DNA from: an uncultured Selenomonas sp.
GTDB taxonomy: Bacteria > Bacillota > Negativicutes > Selenomonadales > Selenomonadaceae
NCBI GenBank assembly: GCA_905372355.1
Contig: CAJPOT010000010.1
Location: forward strand, 1 to 64,000
Direction: 5' to 3'
DNA length: 64,000 nt
Shown here: in pieces, positions 53,066-60,999 of the stretch
Numbering within the stretch: position 1 is the first letter of the stretch
How the letters are laid out: every line of letters begins with the position of its first letter
Translations under genes and position numbers: made by a program
Notes under the pieces: generated by a model
Told to the model about the DNA's origin: nothing
The model's input: the letters and a program-made list of their open reading frames with translations, nothing else
Databases searched by the model: none

Positions 53066-53809
53066 ATGCTCTCGGTCAGGAACTTGTCTTTCACGGTCGG
53101 CGCAAAAAAGATTCTCGACGACGTGTCCGTCGACTTCGCTGCGGAAAAGATCACGGCGATCCTCGGTGCAAACGGATCGGGAAAAAGCACCTTGATGTCC
53201 TTCCTCGGGAAGAATCGTGCTGCGCCCGGTCACGTTTTTTTCTGCGGCGAAGACATCAGCGCGATTTCGCCGCACGCTTACGCCTTGAAGGCGGCAATGC
53301 TGCCGCAGCAGCGCGAAACCATCGCGGACTTCGCTGTCGAGGACGTCGTCGTCATGGGGCGCTTCCCCTACAAGCGGCAGTTTCGCGACTACACGCAAGC
53401 CGACTGCGAGATCGCGCGCACTGCCATGCGCGAGGTCGGCATTGAGGCGATGGCGAAGCGCCGCATCGGCAGCATGTCGGGCGGCGAGATCCAACGCGTC
53501 ATGATCGCCAAGGTTCTCGCGCAGAAGCCGGAACTCATCCTTATGGACGAGCCGACGAACCACCTCGACGTCCGCTACAAGGTCGCGCTCATGAACACGC
53601 TGCGCGCCTACGGCGGCACGATCGTCCTCGTGTTGCACGACCTGTCGCTCGCCGCCCAGTATGCCGACCGCGTCGTCGTCATGAAAGACGGTCGCATACG
53701 AGAAGAAGGGGAGACGGGCGCCGTTATGCGCACGGAGCTTTTGGAAGAGATCTTCGGCGTTCCCTTCGTGCGATTTGAGAAGAACGGGCGCGTCTATTTG
53801 AATTATTGA
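53066..53809 (+). CDS. FecE/BtuD family ABC importer ATPase
   Basis: Walker A is GANGSGKST, the signature is MSGGEIQRV, Walker B is LILMDEPTNHLDV, and the H-loop is VLHDLSLA. The ATG lies one base after the permease stop, with GGAGGC upstream. It should power the permease at 52063 and possibly also the ATPase-less permease pair at 38007-40116. Confidence 0.93.
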   Translation: MLSVRNLSFTVGAKKILDDVSVDFAAEKITAILGANGSGKSTLMSFLGKNRAAPGHVFFCGEDISAISPHAYALKAAMLPQQRETIADFAVEDVVVMGRFPYKRQFRDYTQADCEIARTAMREVGIEAMAKRRIGSMSGGEIQRVMIAKVLAQKPELILMDEPTNHLDVRYKVALMNTLRAYGGTIVLVLHDLSLAAQYADRVVVMKDGRIREEGETGAVMRTELLEEIFGVPFVRFEKNGRVYLNY

Positions 53810-53899
53810 AGAATCACTGATACATTCAGCGTTTCCTTGTATGAGTCGTATGGTCGCGGCAAGCGCTGCGGCAAGGGTATATATCAAAGGAGGATCTTT

Positions 53900-54904
53900 A
53901 TGAAGAAATGGCTGAAGAAGACGGCTGCGGCGGGACTCGCCGCCCTGCTCCTCGCATCGCTCGCCGGCTGCGGCAATGACGCAAAGAAGGCGGAGGAAGG
54001 AAAGGCGGCGGGCTATCCCGTCACATGGACGGAAACGCTCGACGGGAAGGAAGTGACGGCTTCGGTGGAAAAGGCGCCGAGCCGCGCCATCTCGATGTCG
54101 CAGGCAACGACGGAAATGATGCTCGCGCTCGGTCTTGAGGATAAGATGGTCGGCACGGCGATGAAGGAGGAAGACATTTACCCGCCCTTGCAGGCGTCTT
54201 ATGACAAGGTCAAGGTGCTCGCGGAAAAGTGGCCGTCCTACGAAACCTTCATGGCAGAAAAGCCCGATTTCGCAACGGGTTGGGAGGTGCCTTTCACGAA
54301 GCGCGGCATTCCCGCAGATTCGATTACGGCACAGGGCGTGCCCATCTATATCCCGTCTTCGATGCAGAAGCTCGATGCTGGCCTCGATACCGTGTTTGAC
54401 GACATGATGAAGCTTGGCGCGATTTTCGGTGTCGAGCCGAAGGCGCAGGAATGGGTTGACGGGCAGAAGAAGATCCTCGCAGACGTGCAGGAAAAGATCA
54501 AGGATCTGCCGAAAAAGCGCGTGTTCATTTACGACGCCTCGGACGGTAAGCCTTTCACTGCTTACAAGGGCTACACGACGAACATCCTCAAGCTTATCGG
54601 CGCGGAAAATGTCATGGCGGACGCCGGCGTTGACAAGACATGGGCGGCGACGACATGGGAAAGCGTGGTCGCTGCAGATCCCGAGTACATCATCATTGCC
54701 GACTACAGCAACGGCATACGGAACGATGACGACTTCCAGAAGAAGGTCGCCGCCATCAAGGAAAATCCTCAGCTTGCGAATGTCAAGGCCGTCAAGGAAA
54801 ACCACTTCCTCAAGGTGAAACTCTCGGAGATCACGCCGGGCGTGCGCACGGTCGAGGCATTGAAGCGCCTTGCCGAAGAGATTCACGGAATCAACCTGCA
54901 GTGA
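53900..54904 (+). CDS. Lipoprotein binding protein of a FecB/BtuF-type importer
   Basis: The signal peptide carries the lipobox LASLAGCGND. The mature protein fits a class III iron-chelate binding fold, with SRAISMSQATTEMMLALGLED, then a helix-rich central part with VDGQKKILADVQEKIKDL and the second lobe with PEYIIIADYSNG. ATG 53900 has AAAGGAGGATC upstream. It is separated from the ATPase by 90 bases containing a piece that resembles a MITE end (ATTCAGCGTTTCC). Confidence 0.9.
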   Translation: MKKWLKKTAAAGLAALLLASLAGCGNDAKKAEEGKAAGYPVTWTETLDGKEVTASVEKAPSRAISMSQATTEMMLALGLEDKMVGTAMKEEDIYPPLQASYDKVKVLAEKWPSYETFMAEKPDFATGWEVPFTKRGIPADSITAQGVPIYIPSSMQKLDAGLDTVFDDMMKLGAIFGVEPKAQEWVDGQKKILADVQEKIKDLPKKRVFIYDASDGKPFTAYKGYTTNILKLIGAENVMADAGVDKTWAATTWESVVAADPEYIIIADYSNGIRNDDDFQKKVAAIKENPQLANVKAVKENHFLKVKLSEITPGVRTVEALKRLAEEIHGINLQ

Positions 54905-55020
54905 GACTCTCAAGGAAGCGCTGCTCGGCGATGTTGAAGCTTCCCGTACGTTCTTGATGCTGCCTGGCACGTCTCCCGCATGTGCGGGGTGTGCATGAAT
55001 TCTCAATACTTGACCAAAAG

Positions 55021-55044
55021 AGGCGCCTGTGCGGCGCTTTTTTT
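55021..55044 (+). terminator. Terminator of the third uptake operon
   Basis: AGGCGCC and GGCGCTT form a short GC stem followed by seven T residues. Confidence 0.6.
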
Positions 55045-55141
55045 GGATTTGTACGAAAGGCGAGTAGTCCGGGCGCTTTCCTTATGGTATACTGGCAGGG
55101 AGTTCTGTATACCGACGCTTTTGCAAAAAAGGAGGGATTTG

Positions 55142-56305
55142 ATGATCACCGACGGGCTTTCCTATGTCTCCGTCCTTGTGTTCTTCGCGTCTGTGATTCT
55201 TGCTGCCGAAAGGGTGACGGGGTGGACGGTCTTTCGCTTCGTCCCCGGCGTCGTCTTCATCTACATCGGTTCGATGCTGCTCGCTACGCTCGGCGTCTGG
55301 AGCATGGCGGCAACGAAGCCCGTCTATCGCGAGCTTTCGGCGCTCCTGACCTATGCGATGATCTTCACGATGCTCCTGCGCTCGGATGTCCGCAAGATCT
55401 TTCGCATCGGGCCGCGCATGCTCCTCGGCTTCTTCTCTGCGACCGTCACGATTGCCGCCGGGTTCGTCGTCGCCTTCCTCGCCATGAAGGATCATCTCGG
55501 CGTCAACGCGTGGATGACGCTCGGTGCACTCTCCGGCTCATGGATCGGCGGCTACGACAATATCATGGAGATTCAGACCGCGCTGCACATTCCAACGATC
55601 GACATGGAAGGTGCGTTCATCGTCGACTCTATCGACTATACGATCTGGGTCCTGTTCCTCTTCTGGCTCGTCACGCTTGCCCCGCGCTTCAATCGCTGGA
55701 TGGCAGTGGATACGGCGAAGCTGGACGCCGTATCGCAGGCGATCGAGGACGATGATGCGAGGAGGACGGGAGATATTTCTTTTCAAGGAATCTTCTTGAT
55801 CTTTGGCACGTCGCTCCTCGTTTCCTCCGTTGGCGCAGATCTCGGCCCCTTGCTTTACGTTGCCATGCCCTTTCTCACGCAGTCCATCTGGACGATTCTC
55901 TTCATTGCAGCCTCCGGACTCATCGCCGCCTTTTCTCCGCTCGGGCGCATTGCCGGCTCCATGGAGGTTGCAAACGTGATGCTCTACTCGCTCATCGCGC
56001 TCATCGCCTCGCGCACATCCCTGCTGCAGTTCGGCGATGCACCCGCCTGGGTGCTCGCGGGCTTCATCATCCTCGGCGTGCACTTCCTTCTCATGGCGTT
56101 GATCGCACGCATCTTCCGGCTCGACATGTTCACGCTGTGCATATCCTCGATGGCGAATATCGGCGGCGCAGCGTCAGCGCCGATTCTCGCGAGCCTGTAT
56201 TCCGGCGCTTTGATCCCCGTCGGCATATTCCTGGCGATCCTTGGACACATCATCGGCACGCCGCTCGGACTATGGATTGCACGCTTGCTGGAAATGCTCG
56301 CTTGA
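55142..56305 (+). CDS. DUF819 family membrane protein
   Basis: The 387-residue protein has about eleven membrane helices. The DUF819 hallmark segments are ALSGSWIGGYDNIMEIQTAL and near the end CISSMANIGGAASAPILASL, both Gly/Ser-rich loops that probably form a transport path. The family resembles small-solute transporters but has no assigned substrate. AAGGAGGG precedes the ATG. An extended -10 (TGGTATACT) lies at about 55088. The oxidoreductase gene follows after 14 bases, so the two are probably co-transcribed. Confidence 0.88.
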   Translation: MITDGLSYVSVLVFFASVILAAERVTGWTVFRFVPGVVFIYIGSMLLATLGVWSMAATKPVYRELSALLTYAMIFTMLLRSDVRKIFRIGPRMLLGFFSATVTIAAGFVVAFLAMKDHLGVNAWMTLGALSGSWIGGYDNIMEIQTALHIPTIDMEGAFIVDSIDYTIWVLFLFWLVTLAPRFNRWMAVDTAKLDAVSQAIEDDDARRTGDISFQGIFLIFGTSLLVSSVGADLGPLLYVAMPFLTQSIWTILFIAASGLIAAFSPLGRIAGSMEVANVMLYSLIALIASRTSLLQFGDAPAWVLAGFIILGVHFLLMALIARIFRLDMFTLCISSMANIGGAASAPILASLYSGALIPVGIFLAILGHIIGTPLGLWIARLLEMLA

Positions 56306-56319
56306 AGGGGTTGTACGTT

Positions 56320-57321
56320 ATGGAAAAGAAGAGAACCTGCCGCTGGGCGACGATCGGCTGCGGCACGATCGCGCATGAAATGGCGCAGGCGCTGCAGCGG
56401 CTCGGACGCGGCTTCTGCGCTGCAGCGGGGCGCACGCCGCAGAAGGTGAGGGACTTCGCGGCAGAGTTCGGCATAGAAAAAGCGTACGATACGCCGGCGG
56501 CTCTCTTCGCCGACCCGGACATTGACATCGTCTACATTTCGACGCCGCACAATACGCATGCGCCCTACATCATGCAGGCGCTCTCCGCCGGCAAGCATGT
56601 ACTCGCGGAAAAGGCCATCACGCTCAATGCGCACGAGCTTGCGACGGCGGCCTCTCTCGCCGAGGAGAAGGGACTCGTCCTCGCTGAGGCGATGACGATC
56701 TACCACATGCCGCTCTATCGTGCGCTCGCCTCGCGCATCGAGGCGGGCGAGTTCGGCTCGATGCGTCTCGCGCAGCTGAGCTTCGGCAGTTATAAGCCTT
56801 ACGATATGGAAAACCGCTTCTTCAATCTCCGTCTCGCGGGCGGCGCACTCCTCGACATCGGCGTCTACGCTTTGTCCTGCGCACGTTTTTTCCTCGCGGA
56901 AAACCCTGAGGAAATCGTCTCTCTGGCGCGTCTTGCACCGAGCGGTGTCGACGAGCAGGCGGTCATCGTGCTTAAGAACAGCGCCGAGGAAATGGCCGCC
57001 ATCACGCTGTCCCTTCACGCCAAGCAGCCCAAGCGAGCCGTGTTCTCCTTCGACGACGCTTATATCGAGATCTGCGACTATCCGCGTGCCGACCGTGCTT
57101 CCATCATCTGGGCGGCGGATGGACGCCGGGAAGATGTTGCGGCGGGCGAGACGGAAAAAGCGCTCGATTACGAGGTCCTCGCGATGGAGCGCGCCGTCCG
57201 CGGGGAAGGAAACGAGATGCGCTTCGACTATACGCGGGGCGTCATGGAGATCATGACGAAGCTGCGGGAAGCCTGGGGCGTCAAGTACCCCGAGGAAGAA
57301 GCGGCTGCAGAAAGATCTTGA
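56320..57321 (+). CDS. Gfo/Idh/MocA family NAD(P)-dependent oxidoreductase
   Basis: The N-terminal Rossmann fold begins WATIGCGTIAHEMAQAL and continues with VYISTPHNTHAPYIMQAL and KHVLAEKAITLN, where EK is the usual EKP motif with Ala after the Lys. The C-terminal domain starts at about residue 125. Family members oxidise or reduce sugars and their derivatives, and the nearest types are dihydrodiol/trans-dehydrogenase-like. The start at 56320 follows GAAGGGG. It lies between the DUF819 gene and a HAD phosphatase, likely in one operon. Confidence 0.9.
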   Translation: MEKKRTCRWATIGCGTIAHEMAQALQRLGRGFCAAAGRTPQKVRDFAAEFGIEKAYDTPAALFADPDIDIVYISTPHNTHAPYIMQALSAGKHVLAEKAITLNAHELATAASLAEEKGLVLAEAMTIYHMPLYRALASRIEAGEFGSMRLAQLSFGSYKPYDMENRFFNLRLAGGALLDIGVYALSCARFFLAENPEEIVSLARLAPSGVDEQAVIVLKNSAEEMAAITLSLHAKQPKRAVFSFDDAYIEICDYPRADRASIIWAADGRREDVAAGETEKALDYEVLAMERAVRGEGNEMRFDYTRGVMEIMTKLREAWGVKYPEEEAAAERS

Positions 57322-57330
57322 GGTGAATGA

Positions 57331-57969
57331 ATGAAATACCGCTATTATCTGTTTGATTTCGATTATACGCTTGCAAATTCGGAAAAGGGCATCACAGGCT
57401 GCTTCCATACGACGCTTAGGAAGCTCGGCTATGACGACGTGCCCGACGAGGCGATCCGCCGCACGATCGGCCTGCCGATGGACGAAGCGATCCGCCGCAT
57501 TGCGGGCATCGAGGAGGCGGCGGAATGCGAGCGTTTCCTCGTCAGCTATCGCAAGGAGGCCGACAAGGAAATGACGCCGAATACGCATTTCTATCCCGAG
57601 ACGCTGCCGCTCCTCGAAAAATTGCGTGCGGCAGGTGTGAAGACCGCCATCATCTCGACGAAGACGCGCCATCGCATCATGGAGAAGTTCATCGCTGAAA
57701 ATGTCACGCATCTTCTCGACTTCGTCATCGGCTGCGAGGACGTCGAGACGTTCAAGCCCTCGCCCGAAGGCATTCTCGCCGCCTGCCGCCGCTTCGGCGC
57801 GGCAAAGTCCGAGGTCATCTACACGGGGGACAACTTGGTCGACGCCGAAGCGGCGCAGGCGGCCGGCGTCGACTTCGCCGCCGTGCTCACGGGCACGACG
57901 GAAAGAGCTGCCTTCGAGGCGCTGCCGCATGTGAAGATTATGGGAAATCTCGGCGAACTGCTGGCATAG
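57331..57969 (+). CDS. HAD family phosphatase (phosphoglycolate phosphatase-like)
   Basis: HAD motif I is FDFDYTLANS, motif II is AIISTKTR, the motif III Lys is in ETFKPSPEG, and motif IV is YTGDNLVDAEAA. The alpha-helical cap lies between motifs I and II, as in subclass IA enzymes of the Gph/PpaX type. Several small phosphate esters are possible substrates. It begins nine bases after the oxidoreductase stop with TTGAGGTGA upstream, so it is the last gene of that operon. Confidence 0.93.
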   Translation: MKYRYYLFDFDYTLANSEKGITGCFHTTLRKLGYDDVPDEAIRRTIGLPMDEAIRRIAGIEEAAECERFLVSYRKEADKEMTPNTHFYPETLPLLEKLRAAGVKTAIISTKTRHRIMEKFIAENVTHLLDFVIGCEDVETFKPSPEGILAACRRFGAAKSEVIYTGDNLVDAEAAQAAGVDFAAVLTGTTERAAFEALPHVKIMGNLGELLA

Positions 57970-58080
57970 CGAAGTGGGATTGAACCGCTTTGGACGCGCA
58001 TGGCCGAACATGCGAAAAGATGGCGGCCATCGCTCTGTGCCTGCCCGGATTGCTGCGATGTATTGACGCAAACGCAAAGA

Positions 58081-58120
58081 ACGAATAACCGCCGCGCTTT
58101 CGCGCGGCGGTTATTCGTTC
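58081..58120. terminator. Bidirectional terminator
   Basis: ACGAATAACCGCCGCGC and GCGCGGCGGTTATTCGT form a 17-bp perfect stem with a TTTC loop. It ends the plus-strand HAD operon and a minus-strand transcript coming from 58285. Confidence 0.85.
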
Positions 58121-58285
58121 AGGCACGATTCTTTCGTCATTCACTTCTCATCCGACTTTTTTTCGAGACTCACCGTCCCATCGGATTCTCCTCCTTTCCG
58201 AGTATTCGGAGGCTTCCTTTGACTGCCCCCGTCAAGCGCAGGTACCGGTCACTTCATCCGCCGGCTTCCTTTTCCCCCTTTGCTT
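58081..58285 (-). ncRNA. Candidate stand-alone small RNA of about 200 nt
   Basis: A near-perfect promoter (58292-58320) drives this stretch, which ends at a strong terminator and contains no credible gene. The only start with a good ribosome binding site (GGAAAGGAGGAG then ATG) hits a stop after three codons. The sequence has several GC-rich hairpin segments. I could not match it to 6S RNA, SRP RNA, RNase P or a riboswitch by eye. Confidence 0.45.
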
Positions 58286-58291
58286 GCCTTC

Positions 58292-58320
58292 ATTATACAG
58301 CAAATGGTTTGACTTGTCAA
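58292..58320 (-). promoter_or_regulatory. Consensus promoter of the candidate small RNA
   Basis: On the minus strand TTGACA and TATAAT are separated by 17 bases, an exact consensus match for the housekeeping sigma factor and the best promoter in the window. Confidence 0.8.
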
Positions 58321-58484
58321 GATTTTCTGACGATTTACCGTAAAAATCCAAGGGGTCAAGCCTGAGGGGGAGACCGATGGACTTTTCATGTAAGAGGCGT
58401 GCACAATCCCTGCAAAGTGAGCATTTGCGCGTATATTGAGTTGAGAAAAGTCCAAGCGCTCCGTTTGCAAAAGCCGCTTTTCGA

Positions 58485-58976
58485 TCATCGGCTTCGCTTT
58501 GCCGCCAACTGCTGCTGCTGTTTCGCCAAGTCGAGGAGCGTCGCCTGACGCTCGCGCCGCTCGCGCTCGATGCGCGAGGCGACGTCTTCCGCCTGTGGAG
58601 CATCCTCAACCGTATGCTTGGCGATATCCAAGATGTCCGCCTGCGCCTGCGTCCTGTCTCCCGCGATGCGTGCGGCGATGTCCTCGGGCGACTCCTCGCC
58701 AGATGCAGCTTCCCCTGCCGCCGCCCTGGCTGCTGCTTCCTCCTCGCGCTTTCGCTCTTCTTCTGCCGCTCGACGCGCCGCTTCTTCCGCCTCGGCCTTC
58801 TTGCGCGCCTTCGCCTCGGCCTTCTTCAAGCGCCGCTTCGCCTGCTCCGACATATACTTCTGCCACTCCATCGGATCGACCTCGATCAGGCGCGGCTCGG
58901 CGATGAACGCTTCATATTCAATGGAATGATTGCCCAGGTATACCTTCCTGCCTGTTGTCACATGCTCCTTTTCCAT
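58485..58976 (-). CDS. Hypothetical protein with charged helical region
   Basis: I do not recognise a family. The 163-residue protein has a short N-terminal segment with possible beta structure (VYLGNHSIEYEAFIAEPRLI), then a long Ala/Glu/Lys/Arg-rich stretch (residues 45-95) expected to form one charged helix, and a Gln-rich end. No signal peptide or membrane segment is present. The start has GGGAGAG nine bases upstream. It is divergent from the nucleoid-associated protein gene. Confidence 0.6.
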   Translation of the reverse strand: MEKEHVTTGRKVYLGNHSIEYEAFIAEPRLIEVDPMEWQKYMSEQAKRRLKKAEAKARKKAEAEEAARRAAEEERKREEEAAARAAAGEAASGEESPEDIAARIAGDRTQAQADILDIAKHTVEDAPQAEDVASRIERERRERQATLLDLAKQQQQLAAKRSR

Positions 58977-59210
58977 GGCATAATCTCTCCCGTTCCCTGG
59001 AATCGCTGTATCGTGTGCGGGGCGAATCCACGACCGCCCGCTCTCTGCCGTACGCTCTGCAGAGAAAACCCTTTTGCTATAATTCCCCGTCGATGATGGG
59101 AAATCCTTCTTTTTTCTATAGGCGATGCTAAGATTTTCTGATAGAATGAGGATGGACGATAAAGGGGAAGGTCAGAGGGATTCGGGTCGTTCTCCGAAAG
59201 GCGGTGCAAT

Positions 59211-60209
59211 ATGACCACAATCGACAAGGCGGCGCTTCATATCCTCGACGCGGCGGGCTCTTCGCTTCTTTCGGCGGCGGAGCTGCCGCTTACGGGCGAG
59301 ACGAGCGAATACCTTCTCGCGCATATCGAGAAGAGCCGCAAGAGTCCCGACAAGAAGGCGGGGACATTTTACGAGGGCAGCGAGTGCAGGAAGGAAATCG
59401 CCGCTTATCTTGCGGGCGAGAAGGATTTCCTCGCCTTTTCGCGCACGCTGGCAGAGAGCTTTCTGCGTGCGTTTTCCCATGCGGCAGAGGCGGCGAGCAT
59501 GATGCTCTTTGTGCTCGACGCGCACGAAGATGAGCGGCGCGAGCTCATCTTCTTCCTCTGCCGCAGCCATGCGGGCTTTTCGCCCGCTGTCGTCGATACG
59601 GAGAGCGGGCTTTCGGCGGAGCTTTCTTCCTGCGGCTCGCTGTTGCCGAGCGCTTCGGCGACGATGGACGAGTTCGCCTTCGTCGATCTCGCGACGCTTG
59701 CCGTCCATGTGCGTGCCAAGCGCTACAGCGTCGACGGCAACGCCATCTTCGTCTTGCCCGAGCTTGTCTTGGAATGCGGACAGGCGCCTTCGGCGCGCGA
59801 GGCTTTGAAGAAGGCGAGCGATACGGCGAAGAAGGTCGCCGAAGCCTACGGCGGCGATGCCGTGGAGACGGCGGCTGCCGTCAAATCCTTCGTCGCGGGC
59901 GAGCTTGCCGAAAAGGATGCCGTGAATCCCTTGGAAGTTGGCCGAGAGGTATTCAAGGGCAATCCCGCGATGCAGGCGGACTACGAGCGGGCGATCGAGG
60001 AAGCAGGATTCGCTGCGCCCGTGGAGATGGACAAGGAATCCATCCTCAAGAAGATGAAGAATCACAAGCTCAAAACGGATACGGGCATCGAGCTTGTGAT
60101 CCCGACGGACTACTTCGACAACACGGAATTCGTCGAGTTCCGCCGCGGCGAAGACGGCACGATCTCCATCACGCTCAAGCAGATCCAGAATATCGTCAAT
60201 CGAGGGTGA
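59211..60209 (+). CDS. Nucleoid-associated protein (NdpA/YejK family)
   Basis: The 332-residue protein matches the 37-kDa nucleoid-associated family, with MTTIDKAALHILDAAG at the start and the C-terminal GIELVIPTDYFDNTEFVEF typical of the group. Members bind DNA in the nucleoid, but their role is not well known; some occur in phage-defence contexts. The ribosome binding site is modest (AAAGGCGGTG). It is not tightly linked to its neighbours. Confidence 0.8.
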   Translation: MTTIDKAALHILDAAGSSLLSAAELPLTGETSEYLLAHIEKSRKSPDKKAGTFYEGSECRKEIAAYLAGEKDFLAFSRTLAESFLRAFSHAAEAASMMLFVLDAHEDERRELIFFLCRSHAGFSPAVVDTESGLSAELSSCGSLLPSASATMDEFAFVDLATLAVHVRAKRYSVDGNAIFVLPELVLECGQAPSAREALKKASDTAKKVAEAYGGDAVETAAAVKSFVAGELAEKDAVNPLEVGREVFKGNPAMQADYERAIEEAGFAAPVEMDKESILKKMKNHKLKTDTGIELVIPTDYFDNTEFVEFRRGEDGTISITLKQIQNIVNRG

Positions 60210-60263
60210 GAACACTTTTCTACTGTTTAGGGATAGACAGAGTGCGACGAATATGCTACATTC

Positions 60264-60285
60264 AAAGTAGGATTTTTCCTACTTT
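60264..60285. promoter_or_regulatory. Palindromic operator upstream of the AbrB/PIN genes
   Basis: AAAGTAGGA (60264-60272) and TCCTACTTT (60277-60285) are perfect inverted repeats just downstream of a TGCTACATT extended -10. AbrB-type antitoxins usually repress their own promoter through such sites. Confidence 0.55.
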
Positions 60286-60303
60286 TTGAAAGGAGTTTTT
60301 ACG

Positions 60304-60585
60304 ATGATGGCAGCAACTGCGCCGGATACGTTTATAGACAATGCCAAAGTCATGGCAAAAGGACAGGTAACGATTCCGAAAGATGTACGGAATGTTCTGG
60401 GGCTGGATCACGGAAGCCGGGTCACTTTTATCGTAGAAAAGGGCTCGGTTCGTATGGTAAATTCCGCTGTATATGCTATGCAAGTACTGCAAAATGAGAT
60501 GCTCGGCGAGGCGCAAAGGGCAGGTCTGACATCGGAGGAAGCGATAAATGCCATGGTCACGGAAATCCGCAGCGAAGGGGAATGA
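60304..60585 (+). CDS. AbrB/SpoVT-type antitoxin
   Basis: The protein starts MMAATAP (GAAAGGAG upstream) and contains AKVMAKGQVTIPKDVRNVLGL, the swapped-hairpin AbrB DNA-binding fold, at about residues 16-45. The C-terminal half is helical and should wrap the toxin. It lies six bases before the PIN-domain gene, the usual order antitoxin then toxin. The palindrome at 60264-60285 is its likely operator. Confidence 0.88.
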   Translation: MMAATAPDTFIDNAKVMAKGQVTIPKDVRNVLGLDHGSRVTFIVEKGSVRMVNSAVYAMQVLQNEMLGEAQRAGLTSEEAINAMVTEIRSEGE

Positions 60586-60591
60586 TGCGAA

Positions 60592-60999
60592 ATGCGCGTG
60601 ATGATTGATACCAATATATTGATTTCGGCAATATTGGGAAGCAAAACGCCATTTCAAGCATACTGTAAAGCTGTATCCTATCCGAATTGTGGGATTGTGT
60701 GCACGCAGAATATTGATGAGTTAAGGCGCGTGTTCAATCGGAAATTTCCTGAGAAAATCTCTGCGATGGAGCGCTTTTTGGCAGTTGCTCTCTATGGAAT
60801 CGAGATTGTTCCAATTCCCGATGAATCCGTGAAAGAGGAACGTCGGATAAGAGATACAAAGGATCGTCCGATTCTGCGAGCTGCTGCGGCAGCAAACGTG
60901 GATATTATACTGACGGGAGATAAGGACTTCTTAGAATCCGGTATAAAGCAGCCGAAAATTATGACGGCGGCAGAGTTTACAGCAAAGGAAGCGCTATGA
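60592..60999 (+). CDS. PIN domain ribonuclease toxin
   Basis: The 135-residue protein has the four acidic residues of the PIN active site: Asp in [10 protein letters not shown], Glu in NIDELRRVF, and two Asp in [14 protein letters not shown] and TGDKDFL. PIN toxins cleave RNA when not held by the antitoxin. It forms a type II pair with the AbrB-type gene. Its stop overlaps the start of hflX (ATGA), which couples the toxin-antitoxin pair to a ribosome-associated GTPase gene. Confidence 0.9.
   Translation: MRVMIDTNILISAILGSKTPFQAYCKAVSYPNCGIVCTQNIDELRRVFNRKFPEKISAMERFLAVALYGIEIVPIPDESVKEERRIRDTKDRPILRAAAAANVDIILTGDKDFLESGIKQPKIMTAAEFTAKEAL

Larger units (their letters stand above)
57970..58484 (-). 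other. Intergenic region holding a probable small-RNA unit
   Basis: This 515-base gap contains the hairpin at 58081-58120 and the minus-strand promoter at 58292-58320. The remainder, 58321-58484, is the 3' region of the coiled-coil gene; it has a long-range complementarity (GGACTTTTC with GAAAAGTCC at 58379 and 58443) but no reading frame that I trust. Confidence 0.5.

Noticed and set aside
58232..58609. A 125-codon minus-strand frame running past the end of the coiled-coil gene
   Set aside because: It is out of frame with the better supported gene at 58485-58976 and covers the promoter of the candidate small RNA. Codon use and composition do not look coding.
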